Part shown: positions 52,785 through 60,297 of the stretch, piece by piece | How positions within the stretch are numbered: the first letter of the stretch is position 1 | Layout: every line of letters starts with the position of its first letter | Source: Neobacillus niacini NBRC 15566 | Lineage (GTDB): Bacteria > Bacillota > Bacilli > Bacillales > Cytobacillaceae | Assembly: GCF_001591505.1 (NCBI RefSeq) | Contig: NZ_BCVA01000004.1 | Location: 62,001 to 126,000, forward strand | DNA: 64,000 nucleotides | Reading direction: 5' to 3' | Program-made: the position numbers and the translations under genes | The notes under the pieces: model-generated | Told to the model about the DNA's origin: nothing | Database searches by the model: none | Seen by the model: only the letters and a program-made list of their open reading frames with translations

Positions 52785-53462
52785 ATGTTAATCGAATTTA
52801 TTGCAGTTACGGTAGAGGATGCAAAATTAATTGAAAAATCGGGTGCAGACAGAATTGAATTGGTATCTGGATTAACAGAAGGCGGCATTACTCCAAGCTA
52901 TGGATTAATCGAGAGAGTGGTTAATAGTGTTTCAATTCCTGTCAATGTAATGGTGAGACCGCATGGCCAATCTTTTTGTTATACTGAGGATGATTTCTCG
53001 ATTATGAAAAACGATATTCGTATTATTCAATCGTTAGGGGCAAATGGCGTAGTATTTGGAGTACTCGATAAGAAAGGGGATGTTGATTTCCCACGCCTTG
53101 AAGAGTTACTAACGGATATTGGTCCTATGGAGGTTACGTTTCACCGCGCGATAGATAGTTCCAATAATTTAATTAAGGCTGCTCAACAGTTGGATCAATA
53201 CAAAGAGATAACGACCATTCTAACCTCTGGGGGATTTGGTGACTGGGAAACCCGCTTGGAAACACTAAAGAAAATGAAAGAAACTTGTACAAGTACAGAC
53301 ATCCTTATTGGCAGCGGCTTGACAAAGGAAAATATCAGCCAAGTACATAAACAAGTAGCAACAAATTGCTATCACTTTGGCACCGCCATCAGAAAAAATC
53401 ATAATACGCTCGAAGGTGTTTCCTTAGAAAAAGCAACTGAAATCGTTCATACCTTGAAATAA
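52785..53462 (+). CDS. cutC: Copper homeostasis protein CutC
   Basis: A 225-residue TIM-barrel CutC protein: SGADRIELVSGLTEGGITPSYGLIE, VNVMVRPHGQSFCYT, VTFHRAIDSS and TILTSGGFGD. CutC is implied in Cu(I) handling; its biochemistry is disputed. It is divergent from nirK, a copper enzyme, which fits a shared copper theme. GGGAAGGAGAG precedes the ATG. Confidence 0.9.
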   Translation: MLIEFIAVTVEDAKLIEKSGADRIELVSGLTEGGITPSYGLIERVVNSVSIPVNVMVRPHGQSFCYTEDDFSIMKNDIRIIQSLGANGVVFGVLDKKGDVDFPRLEELLTDIGPMEVTFHRAIDSSNNLIKAAQQLDQYKEITTILTSGGFGDWETRLETLKKMKETCTSTDILIGSGLTKENISQVHKQVATNCYHFGTAIRKNHNTLEGVSLEKATEIVHTLK

Positions 53463-53501
53463 ATGGGCATATTAAGTGTAACCTGACCAACGGAGGAAAC
53501 C

Positions 53502-53633
53502 ATGAAAACAGAAAAAGATCAAACAAGCGAAGGACTTAACCAAATCTTCGAAATCATCAATGCCAAAGGTGATACAGGCGAAATAAAACAAATTCTTCAG
53601 ACCAATGAAACAGAGGATAACAAAGAAAAATAG
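53502..53633 (+). CDS. 43-residue acidic peptide downstream of cutC
   Basis: A small ORF with a strong GGAGGAAACC site. Product MKTEKDQTSEGLNQIFEIIN, then AKGDTGEIKQILQTNETEDN, ending KEK. Soluble, acidic, helical; no family recognised. 38 bases after cutC, so probably co-transcribed. A REP-like element follows. Confidence 0.6.
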   Translation: MKTEKDQTSEGLNQIFEIINAKGDTGEIKQILQTNETEDNKEK

Positions 53634-53667
53634 GATAACGGATGCTGATGAAGGTGCCCGTTGAAAC

Positions 53668-53713
53668 GGTGCCTGTCACCGCTCGTGGACACTTTCCACC
53701 TGAGGCGGACAGT
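53668..53713 (+). repeat. REP-like element, long form (copy 8)
   Basis: GGTGCCTGTCACC, GTGGACACTTTCCAC, CTGAGGCGGACAGT. Intergenic between the small peptide and the c-di-GMP operon terminator. Confidence 0.92.
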
Positions 53714-53723
53714 AACGGGATAA

Positions 53724-53757
53724 AAAAGAGACTTCAACTTTTTAGGTCGAGGTCTCT
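53724..53757. terminator. Terminator of the DUF5317/GGDEF-HD-GYP operon
   Basis: AGAGACTTCAAC / GTCGAGGTCTCT stem with two mismatches, followed on the minus strand by T-rich sequence. Confidence 0.75.
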
Positions 53758-53784
53758 CTAGTTTTAAACTATTTATTTTAGTTA

Positions 53785-55620
53785 TTAAATAACTAATTGC
53801 TCAGTTTTATGGCTAACCATGCTGTTATCCTGCTGTTTAATCATGGCTATAAATGGTTCCACGAATTGGGGATCGAATTGTTTGCCGGAGCAGGTCCTCA
53901 ATTCAATAATGGCTTCCTCAAATGTTTTGGTTTTTTGATATGGACGTTCGGTGGTCATTGCATCAAATGAGTCGATAATACAAAGGATACGTGCCAGCTT
54001 TGGAATTGATTTTCCTTTTAGACCATATGGATAACCGTTCCCGTCATAACGTTCATGATGAAGTTCAACTAATGGAATCAAGTCTTCTAATTTTTTATTG
54101 GTTGAAATAATTTCCTTTCCCCAGGTTACGTGCATTTTCATCATTTCCCATTCATGCGGCTCAAGCTTTCCCTTTTTATTTAAAATATCGCGAGGGATTT
54201 CAATTTTTCCAATGTCATGGATTAAGGCACCAAGAATCAACGTCTTCCGTTCATAATCACTTAAGGTAAGTATTCTTGAAAAATCAACGGCATATTGGTA
54301 AACACGTTTACTGTGCCGATAAGTATAAACATCCTTTGAAAGAAAGATTCGTAACTGATGTTCTGCTTCCTCTAATTCTTTTTCTAAAGAAAGAGACCGC
54401 TGCGTTGAATATTCGGAATATTGATTGTAAATATGAACAAGGTTTTTCCCTTGACCTTTGGCAGAGTACATCGCTTGATCTGCCTTGTTTAGAAGTTCAG
54501 AAGTGTTATAGGTTTCTTTTTCGCATTCTGCAATTCCAGCTGAAAAGGATAAACAGCCATAAGGGAGACGTTCCACACCTTTATAGTAGGTGTCATTTGT
54601 TTTTTTACGCAGCTCATTCATAAAAGAGATCGCTTTCTGACATGTAGTATTAGGCATTATGATAGAAAATTCTTCACCTCCATAGCGTGCTACTATGAAG
54701 TTTTCCTGTTCTGCTGCCGTTTTAATAAGTAATCCGAATTCCTGGAGAAGATGATCACCTTCAATATGTCCGTATAAATCGTTATATTTTTTAAAATCAT
54801 CGATATCAAGAAGGACTACACATAACGGTTGATCGTTTTCCTTTGCTGCCGCTACTTCTTCCACTAAAATCTCTTTAAAATATCCATGGTTATTCAGCCC
54901 GGTTAAAAAGTCTTTGTTTGCCTTTTCCGAAATCTCTTTAAACAAATGAAAGTGCTGCTTAAATGCTAAAGAAAGCAAAAAGGCAATACAGGTAAAGAGA
55001 AAAAGCCCGAAAACATCATTCGAATCCATTAAAATAACTAATACCAATGAAAGCATTAGTGTACTCAAATAAGGTGAAAGTGTTTCCTTAATAATTTCTT
55101 TAAATACACTTTCCAAGCTTTCGGCAGCTGCCAAAATGAAGTATACACCAATTAGCATTACATTAATGGCAAAATAGCAACTTAATGCGATTAAGTAAGG
55201 TAGAAAATTATTAATATGGATGTTGCCAATAGTACCACCAAGAAAAATGAAAGAATAGTAGGAACTAATGATCATCAGAGCATATGTGGAAAAATTAAAT
55301 ATATGCTTCCACCAGACAATATTCCGCTGCATGATGGCGAAAACTAAAGAATAAATGAATAAAACACTTAATGTAAAAGGTAATCCGTATAAAAATAGAC
55401 ATGCTAAGTATACAGATGAATCCATTGAAAGAGAATTACCCTTTGGAGGAAGTAAGATTGTGTAATAGTTTAGTAAAAGGATTGTACCAGCTATTGCAAA
55501 CATGGTGAACCATGTTTCTGGGGGATACTGTGGATATTGAATAAAGGATATAAAGAATAAAATACCAGCTGTAGACACAAGAGTAAGATATGTATTAGTA
55601 GGTGTTTGAATTAAACGCAT
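53785..55620 (-). CDS. Membrane GGDEF + HD-GYP protein (c-di-GMP synthesis and breakdown)
   Basis: About 611 residues: seven or eight N-terminal membrane segments (~15-225), a GGDEF domain with intact RYGGEEF active site (~residues 245-400), and an HD-GYP domain with HDIGKIEIP, the HHERYDGNGYPYGLKG motif and LCIIDSFDAMT. Both catalytic motifs look complete, so the protein may make and degrade c-di-GMP. The ORF begins with a TTG at 55635, but the ATG at 55620 follows GAGAGTG. It is the last gene of a three-gene operon (DUF5317, 35-residue peptide). A c-di-GMP riboswitch lies 2.7 kb away. Confidence 0.9.
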   Translation of the reverse strand: MRLIQTPTNTYLTLVSTAGILFFISFIQYPQYPPETWFTMFAIAGTILLLNYYTILLPPKGNSLSMDSSVYLACLFLYGLPFTLSVLFIYSLVFAIMQRNIVWWKHIFNFSTYALMIISSYYSFIFLGGTIGNIHINNFLPYLIALSCYFAINVMLIGVYFILAAAESLESVFKEIIKETLSPYLSTLMLSLVLVILMDSNDVFGLFLFTCIAFLLSLAFKQHFHLFKEISEKANKDFLTGLNNHGYFKEILVEEVAAAKENDQPLCVVLLDIDDFKKYNDLYGHIEGDHLLQEFGLLIKTAAEQENFIVARYGGEEFSIIMPNTTCQKAISFMNELRKKTNDTYYKGVERLPYGCLSFSAGIAECEKETYNTSELLNKADQAMYSAKGQGKNLVHIYNQYSEYSTQRSLSLEKELEEAEHQLRIFLSKDVYTYRHSKRVYQYAVDFSRILTLSDYERKTLILGALIHDIGKIEIPRDILNKKGKLEPHEWEMMKMHVTWGKEIISTNKKLEDLIPLVELHHERYDGNGYPYGLKGKSIPKLARILCIIDSFDAMTTERPYQKTKTFEEAIIELRTCSGKQFDPQFVEPFIAMIKQQDNSMVSHKTEQLVI

Positions 55621-55696
55621 TTTTATCACTCTCAAAATTAAATTTAGGAGAAGTTGAAACTTACACTTCTCCTACGTTAATACGATAATTATACTA

Positions 55697-55804
55697 TTAA
55701 ACTAACTTAAATCCAGATGTTAATGCAATAATAACAGATCCAATAATAATTGCATTGTATAGAATACCAGTCAATTTAAGGCCTTGTTTTTGGTCTTTTT
55801 TCAT
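55697..55804 (-). CDS. 35-residue membrane peptide
   Basis: ATG behind GGAGGTGAACTAAA. Product MKKDQKQGLKLTGILYNAII, then IGSVIIALTSGFKLV: a Lys-rich head and one hydrophobic helix. It overlaps the DUF5317 stop by four bases (ATGA) and precedes the GGDEF-HD-GYP gene, so it is translated within that operon. No family known to me. Confidence 0.7.
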   Translation of the reverse strand: MKKDQKQGLKLTGILYNAIIIGSVIIALTSGFKLV

Positions 55805-56397
55805 TTTAGTTCACCTCCCTTCATTGAAAGGGAAGCTGTTTTGCCTCTATTTGCCAAGGGATGTTTAACCATTAAGTATTGAATAAAATAGAAGATTCCG
55901 ATATTCATAATGATATCGCCAATACTAATGATTTGTGTTCGTGGGTAAGGGTCACTTATTGGAATCACATCACCCAAAAATCCCAGATTTGATTCAGTTG
56001 TTAACATTGCATGTTTAGCATACAATCCATCTTTTAGAGCTTGGATATAGCCCGGATCTAAAACTGCTGCAGCCTCTACCGAAACAGGCATCCTGCCGCC
56101 ATTAAGAACCATCACTAAAAAGTTTAAAAAGACCCCAATAAAAATAAGGATAAAGCCAGGATTTTTACGATTTAAAAATAAAAAAACCAATCCAATGATG
56201 TAGACAACGATATAAATAGATCCACTCAGTTGTCCTAAAAATACACTATCATTTTGCAGCGTAAATACAGCTAGTTGGACGACTAGCAACAGTGGGAATA
56301 CCCAGCCCCACTTTAAATTTAACTGAGAAAAAGCCTTTAAATTACCCTTCCTGAGTAATCCTACAATAAACGAAATAAGTATGCCATCAAATACCAT
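55801..56397 (-). CDS. DUF5317 membrane protein
   Basis: A 198-residue protein with five or six hydrophobic segments and the DUF5317 pattern: GGRMPVSVEAA, with FLGDVIPI and a YPRTQIISIGDIIMNIGIF segment cut here. Function unknown; in many Firmicutes it stands next to GGDEF/HD-GYP genes, as here. First gene of the operon; overlaps the 35-residue peptide. Confidence 0.8.
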   Translation of the reverse strand: MVFDGILISFIVGLLRKGNLKAFSQLNLKWGWVFPLLLVVQLAVFTLQNDSVFLGQLSGSIYIVVYIIGLVFLFLNRKNPGFILIFIGVFLNFLVMVLNGGRMPVSVEAAAVLDPGYIQALKDGLYAKHAMLTTESNLGFLGDVIPISDPYPRTQIISIGDIIMNIGIFYFIQYLMVKHPLANRGKTASLSMKGGELK

Positions 56398-56466
56398 TAG
56401 TATTACCTGCCTATGCCTAGAATTAAATTAAATAAAAAAGAAGATTTAGTAAAGGGTAAATATTCC

Positions 56467-56489
56467 CATAATAATAATAATAATAATAT
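56467..56489 (+). repeat. AAT trinucleotide run
   Basis: About seven consecutive ATA/AAT triplets in the DUF5317 leader. Length polymorphism is possible. Confidence 0.7.
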
Positions 56490-56542
56490 TGCTGAATTTT
56501 GTCGAATTCAAGTATAAAATGTGAAATATTTGTGTATAAATT

Positions 56543-56610
56543 GGTGCCTGTCACCGCTCGTGGACACTTTCCACCTAGGGTGGACACTTCCGCCCCTCAG
56601 GCGGACAGTT
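56543..56610 (+). repeat. REP-like element, extended form (copy 9)
   Basis: Same 68-bp extended layout as the copy at 45912: first module, GTGGACACTTTCCAC, CTAGGGTGGACACTTCC, CCCCTCAGGCGGACAGTT. Confidence 0.92.
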
Positions 56611-56616
56611 GCGGCC

Positions 56617-56652
56617 AAAAAAGACCTCAAACTATAAAAGTTTGAGGTCTTG
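56617..56652. terminator. Terminator of the 557-residue protein gene
   Basis: AGACCTCAAACT / AGTTTGAGGTCT perfect 12-bp stem with T run on the minus strand. Confidence 0.88.
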
Positions 56653-56705
56653 ATAGTGTTAATTTATCATGCAAGAGGTTCGAATCTACCTTGATTCCTT
56701 CTATA

Positions 56706-58379
56706 TTATTGTTTTACAAATTGCTGATTGATGTAAGTGTACGTTTCTGACTGCCCTTGATCGCTGAGAAGCTTCAGTGTATTATCCACTAATTTTGCAT
56801 CGGACATGCCTTTTACAGCCAGGTCTGCACGGAGACCCACACTGCCATTCTCGGAGATCGGACTGTATACCCACACAAACGATTCGAATGTTTGACTGAG
56901 TGCCATAATTACAACCTCTAGAGTGCCATTAACATCAAAATCATACTCTGTATGATAGAAGGAGAAACCTTCTTTTAGTACACCCTTTTCATCAAAAGGT
57001 GATACTTCTTCTGCATTAATCACCAAATCAAAGGGGGTTTCAATATTCTGGTTGTCGGTCAATACTAAACTCTTACCACCCATTGGATTTCCTTGCCCGA
57101 AGATCATTTCCTGTTGTTCGCCATTTACATGGAAAACAAAGGGTTCTTCACTTTTCCATTCTTTAAATGGATTGAGATCAAGGTTTTTGACTTGCTCGGA
57201 GGCTGCTGCTTTCGTTGTTGTTGGAACGGATTCCACATTTTTTTTGTCTGCTAAGAGGTCATATCCAAAATATAACCCGCCTCCAACTGCCAGGGTAACG
57301 AACAGTACGCTGCTTACTTGAACACCATACTTTTTAAAAAACTTAAAAACAGTACCCGCACTCTCACTTTCAACTTCCTTTACCAATTTTCTAAAACTGT
57401 TTGTTGAAATCATCCTCAGCTCTTTTCGAGCACTTTTATTCTTCCAAATTGACCTTGGATGTGATTTCAAATATGCCTTTAGTGCCCGGTGATAATGATG
57501 ATCGTGCTGAAGGTTTTTCTCAATCCACTTAATAAAGGATAACATTTGCTGATCGTCAGCATTTTTACTCATATAAGCGAATAGCTGAGGATAATAATAA
57601 CTCCCTTTCTCATCATAAAATGCCGCTAGTATGTGCTGGAAGTATTTCTTTGAAATGTTATTCCGCAATACATTTTTTAATACCTCTCGAAGTTCTTCCC
57701 GAATGGAAGCTGATAACGGTTGAAGCGCCACCCCAACGGAAACAACAGGTGTGTGGAAAAGTTGTTGAAGCACCTTCAAAACTTCGTATTTATTGATGTT
57801 CTGATTATCCTTTAAAACATTTTCGGTAAGCCTGCCAGTCGAAAAATACGCATATGCCTCTATTTGGTTGAGGGTTATATTCTTCAATTCAATCTTATCT
57901 ACTAACGCAATCTCTAAATAAACCATCATCCTGTCTTTTAATTTTGAAAAATCTACATCCAGGTTTGTTGCCTGAAATGCTTTTACCGCATTCGCTGCTT
58001 TAAATAGGTCCGAGGCTTCTCTAACAGCGTTAGCCGTCTTTTGGATTGTCAGTATCCGAAAATAACGATTCTTAATTAAATTAGGCGAAATTTCAAGTAG
58101 TATATTAATCTGTGCTAAAATGTCCTCCACACTAGTGAGATTAAATTTTTTATCAAGAAAAGTCTTTATCAGAGGTGTGTAGTCTGGATTCTGATTAATA
58201 AACTCCAGTACATGTCTGTATGTATGGTTATGGTCTAGAATCATCTTCCATAGATCATGTATGATTGATTGGTCCTGGTAATGTTCGAGTGTATTCAGAA
58301 TAAAGGCAAGCTCTTCATCCTTAAGGGAATTCTGGTTAGATTCTAGCACAGTTTTAAAAATTTCAATATCTCTGCTCAA
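56706..58379 (-). CDS. Unknown 557-residue membrane protein
   Basis: Residues 1-~340 are soluble and alpha-helical with HEAT-like spacing (KDEELAFILNTLEHYQDQ; QLFHTPVVSVGVALQPL; LREVLKNVLRNN). One membrane helix follows (~350-370, VSSVLFVTLAVGGGLYFGYDLL), then an extracellular Thr/Ala linker and a beta-rich domain (~390-557; FVFHVNGEQQEMIFG, DFDVNGTLEVVIMAL). No signal peptide; N-in, C-out topology. I do not recognise a family; a sensor or anti-sigma-like role is possible. A good terminator follows. Confidence 0.7.
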   Translation of the reverse strand: MSRDIEIFKTVLESNQNSLKDEELAFILNTLEHYQDQSIIHDLWKMILDHNHTYRHVLEFINQNPDYTPLIKTFLDKKFNLTSVEDILAQINILLEISPNLIKNRYFRILTIQKTANAVREASDLFKAANAVKAFQATNLDVDFSKLKDRMMVYLEIALVDKIELKNITLNQIEAYAYFSTGRLTENVLKDNQNINKYEVLKVLQQLFHTPVVSVGVALQPLSASIREELREVLKNVLRNNISKKYFQHILAAFYDEKGSYYYPQLFAYMSKNADDQQMLSFIKWIEKNLQHDHHYHRALKAYLKSHPRSIWKNKSARKELRMISTNSFRKLVKEVESESAGTVFKFFKKYGVQVSSVLFVTLAVGGGLYFGYDLLADKKNVESVPTTTKAAASEQVKNLDLNPFKEWKSEEPFVFHVNGEQQEMIFGQGNPMGGKSLVLTDNQNIETPFDLVINAEEVSPFDEKGVLKEGFSFYHTEYDFDVNGTLEVVIMALSQTFESFVWVYSPISENGSVGLRADLAVKGMSDAKLVDNTLKLLSDQGQSETYTYINQQFVKQ

Positions 58380-58468
58380 TACGAATGTCTCCCTTATCAG
58401 TTTCTACTATTATCGTAATCAATCATGGAAAAATTAAATAGTTAAATAAAAAGACCATTCTGGACTTC

Positions 58469-58771
58469 TTATTTTTCACTTTTAGAGATTGGAATAAATT
58501 TGTTAAAGATTCCGACGCAGGTGACCTTTCCTAAGCCTATCTCGGAAAAATCAGTTTTATAGACTGAAAAAATGAAGTAATCTGATTCCGTTGTTCCCAT
58601 ATCGAAAACCTTTTCCCCAGCTAATGAAAGAATCCCTTTTTCTAGGATATTCGAAGATTGATCCATCGCCTCGTGCGTAATCCATTCTACGTATTGCGAA
58701 CGTCCAGGTTTTGTTTCTGATAAGACAAATACAATGACTATCAATAGGATAATAGAAATGATCTTTTTCAC
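58469..58771 (-). CDS. DUF4359-like secreted or anchored protein
   Basis: A 100-residue protein: N-terminal hydrophobic segment (IISIILLIVIVFVLSETKPG), then YVEWITHEAMDQSSNILEKGILSLAG and SDYFIFSVYKTDFSEIG...CVGIFNKFI. This agrees with DUF4359-type proteins. Function unknown. Confidence 0.65.
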   Translation of the reverse strand: MKKIISIILLIVIVFVLSETKPGRSQYVEWITHEAMDQSSNILEKGILSLAGEKVFDMGTTESDYFIFSVYKTDFSEIGLGKVTCVGIFNKFIPISKSEK

Positions 58772-58926
58772 TTTTCAACCCCTATTCTAATAATTGTTAA
58801 TTTTACCTATTTTAAGTATAAAGTGGGAGGATATGCTTGTAAATACAATTGGAGAGATTAACCTTGGTGCTAACTCCCTAGTAATATGATAAATTATAAC
58901 TAATTAACATTTAAGGAGATAACCCA

Positions 58927-59022
58927 TTGTCAAGAAAATGGAAATGGACCATTGCATGCTTACTTTTCCTATTATTATTAAATGGACTTGGAATTTTAGC
59001 TGTAGAGCTTTTTGGAAAATAA
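58927..59022 (+). CDS. 31-residue membrane peptide
   Basis: TTG start 5-6 bases after AAGGAGATAACCCA. Product (M)SRKWKWTIACLLFLLLL, then NGLGILAVELFGK: a basic head and one hydrophobic helix. Forty bases upstream of the CPBP gene, so probably co-transcribed. Confidence 0.6.
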   Translation: MSRKWKWTIACLLFLLLLNGLGILAVELFGK

Positions 59023-59061
59023 GAAGGGTGTGCGATTTAGTAGGGCAGGAGTGATATATAG

Positions 59062-59961
59062 ATGACAACGAACTTAACTGCACCAATTTCGAAAAAGCTT
59101 CTGTTTGGACTTCTCACCATTACGATAGGGGTTGAAATAATCCTCTATTTAAGCGGCTACAGCCAATTAGCTGGTACCATATACGACGCCATTATGGTAT
59201 CTTCTTTTTTTATCGGATTGAAGCTTCATCGTAGACTAAGTAATGGAATCAAAAAAACAAAGTTACAGCATATTCAACAATTTATTGGCGCTTTTTTACT
59301 CTTTATTCTCGGCAGCACCGTTATTAATATCTATTCCTCTTACGCTTTTCAAGATTTTAGCAATGATTATGAGCAATATGTTGAAGATTACACAGAAGTG
59401 GTATCTGCTGAGAATGAGATAGCAAAACCAAGCGAGTCGATTGAACCTGTTGAAAAAATGTGGGAAGTAATCGATGAAATCGATCGTGTAGGATACGATA
59501 TTTTTACCGATATCCTTGCCGGTCTCGAAGAAGTTTGGCGATTGGCGTATATCATACTCATCCTGTTAGTTTTTAAGAAGGTCTTCCCAAAACGCTGGCA
59601 AAGCGGGCGGCGTGACGGTTTTGTCTTGGTTGCGCTTTTTGTTACCTCTGTGCTATTTGGTATTGACCATACACTGAGTTCAATTCAATCATGGCAATAT
59701 GAAATTGGGGCAATTGTTACCTTTGCCAATATGGGTTTATTATTTGGATTTATCTTACTGTGGACGAGAAATCTCTGGGTGACGGTTCTGGTGCATTCAG
59801 TTTACGATATCCTTGCAACGCTTTCCTGGTATTACGTTGAATTTATTCTTGAAATCACTGCGTTGATTCTATTACCTATTTACTTGATTTTAATGGCAAT
59901 AGAAAATCAAAAGGTCAAAAGGTCTAGTGAAATTGTAGTTACAGAAGATATAGCTAATTAA
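59062..59961 (+). CDS. CPBP family intramembrane protein
   Basis: A 299-residue membrane protein with about eight hydrophobic segments. CPBP/Abi motifs: EEVWRL (motif 1, EExxxR), FGIDHTL (motif 2) and HSVYD (motif 3). The family includes CAAX prenyl proteases and bacteriocin self-immunity proteins. The acidic loop between TM3 and TM4 (EQYVEDYTEVVSAENEIAK) is unusual. A terminator follows. Confidence 0.85.
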   Translation: MTTNLTAPISKKLLFGLLTITIGVEIILYLSGYSQLAGTIYDAIMVSSFFIGLKLHRRLSNGIKKTKLQHIQQFIGAFLLFILGSTVINIYSSYAFQDFSNDYEQYVEDYTEVVSAENEIAKPSESIEPVEKMWEVIDEIDRVGYDIFTDILAGLEEVWRLAYIILILLVFKKVFPKRWQSGRRDGFVLVALFVTSVLFGIDHTLSSIQSWQYEIGAIVTFANMGLLFGFILLWTRNLWVTVLVHSVYDILATLSWYYVEFILEITALILLPIYLILMAIENQKVKRSSEIVVTEDIAN

Positions 59962-59968
59962 AATTGGA

Positions 59969-60001
59969 GGAAGTTACCTAAGATGGTAGCTTCTTTTTTT
60001 G
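59969..60001. terminator. Terminator of the CPBP gene
   Basis: GAAGTTACC / GGTAGCTTC followed by TTTTTTT. The small ORF that begins inside it is not a gene. Confidence 0.85.
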
Positions 60002-60096
60002 TAGATGAGTATTTTATTGCTAAAAGAGGACAGATACCGAAAAAAAGAACAAACTGTTTAAATAATTGCCTCCCAGATTCATTTACATACGAAAAA

Positions 60097-60136
60097 ATAC
60101 GAATGATTTTGAAGAAAAAAACAAAATCATTCGCAT
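60097..60136. promoter_or_regulatory. Inverted repeat upstream of the nucleotidase gene
   Basis: TACGAATGATTTTG / CAAAATCATTCGCA (one mismatch), 160 bases before the next start. It could be a second terminator or a structured leader. The remaining ~150 bases to the start hold no recognised element. Confidence 0.4.
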
Positions 60137-60297
60137 TTAATCGCTTACATTTTGTTGTTTTTCTATTTTACTACAATAAATGACTAAAAAAATGACATAA
60201 AATATAAAAATTTTACAAAAAAAGACTATCAATCTACCAAATAAATTAGTAGAATAATTCTGCAATACTAAATCATTTGTCAAAGGGCGGATATAGT

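Noticed and set aside
56672-56692. GGTTCGAATC resembling a tRNA T-loop
   Set aside because: No complementary stem bases, no acceptor, D or anticodon arms nearby.
59983-60183. 66-codon frame after the CPBP gene
   Set aside because: Start codon lies within the terminator hairpin; no family resemblance.
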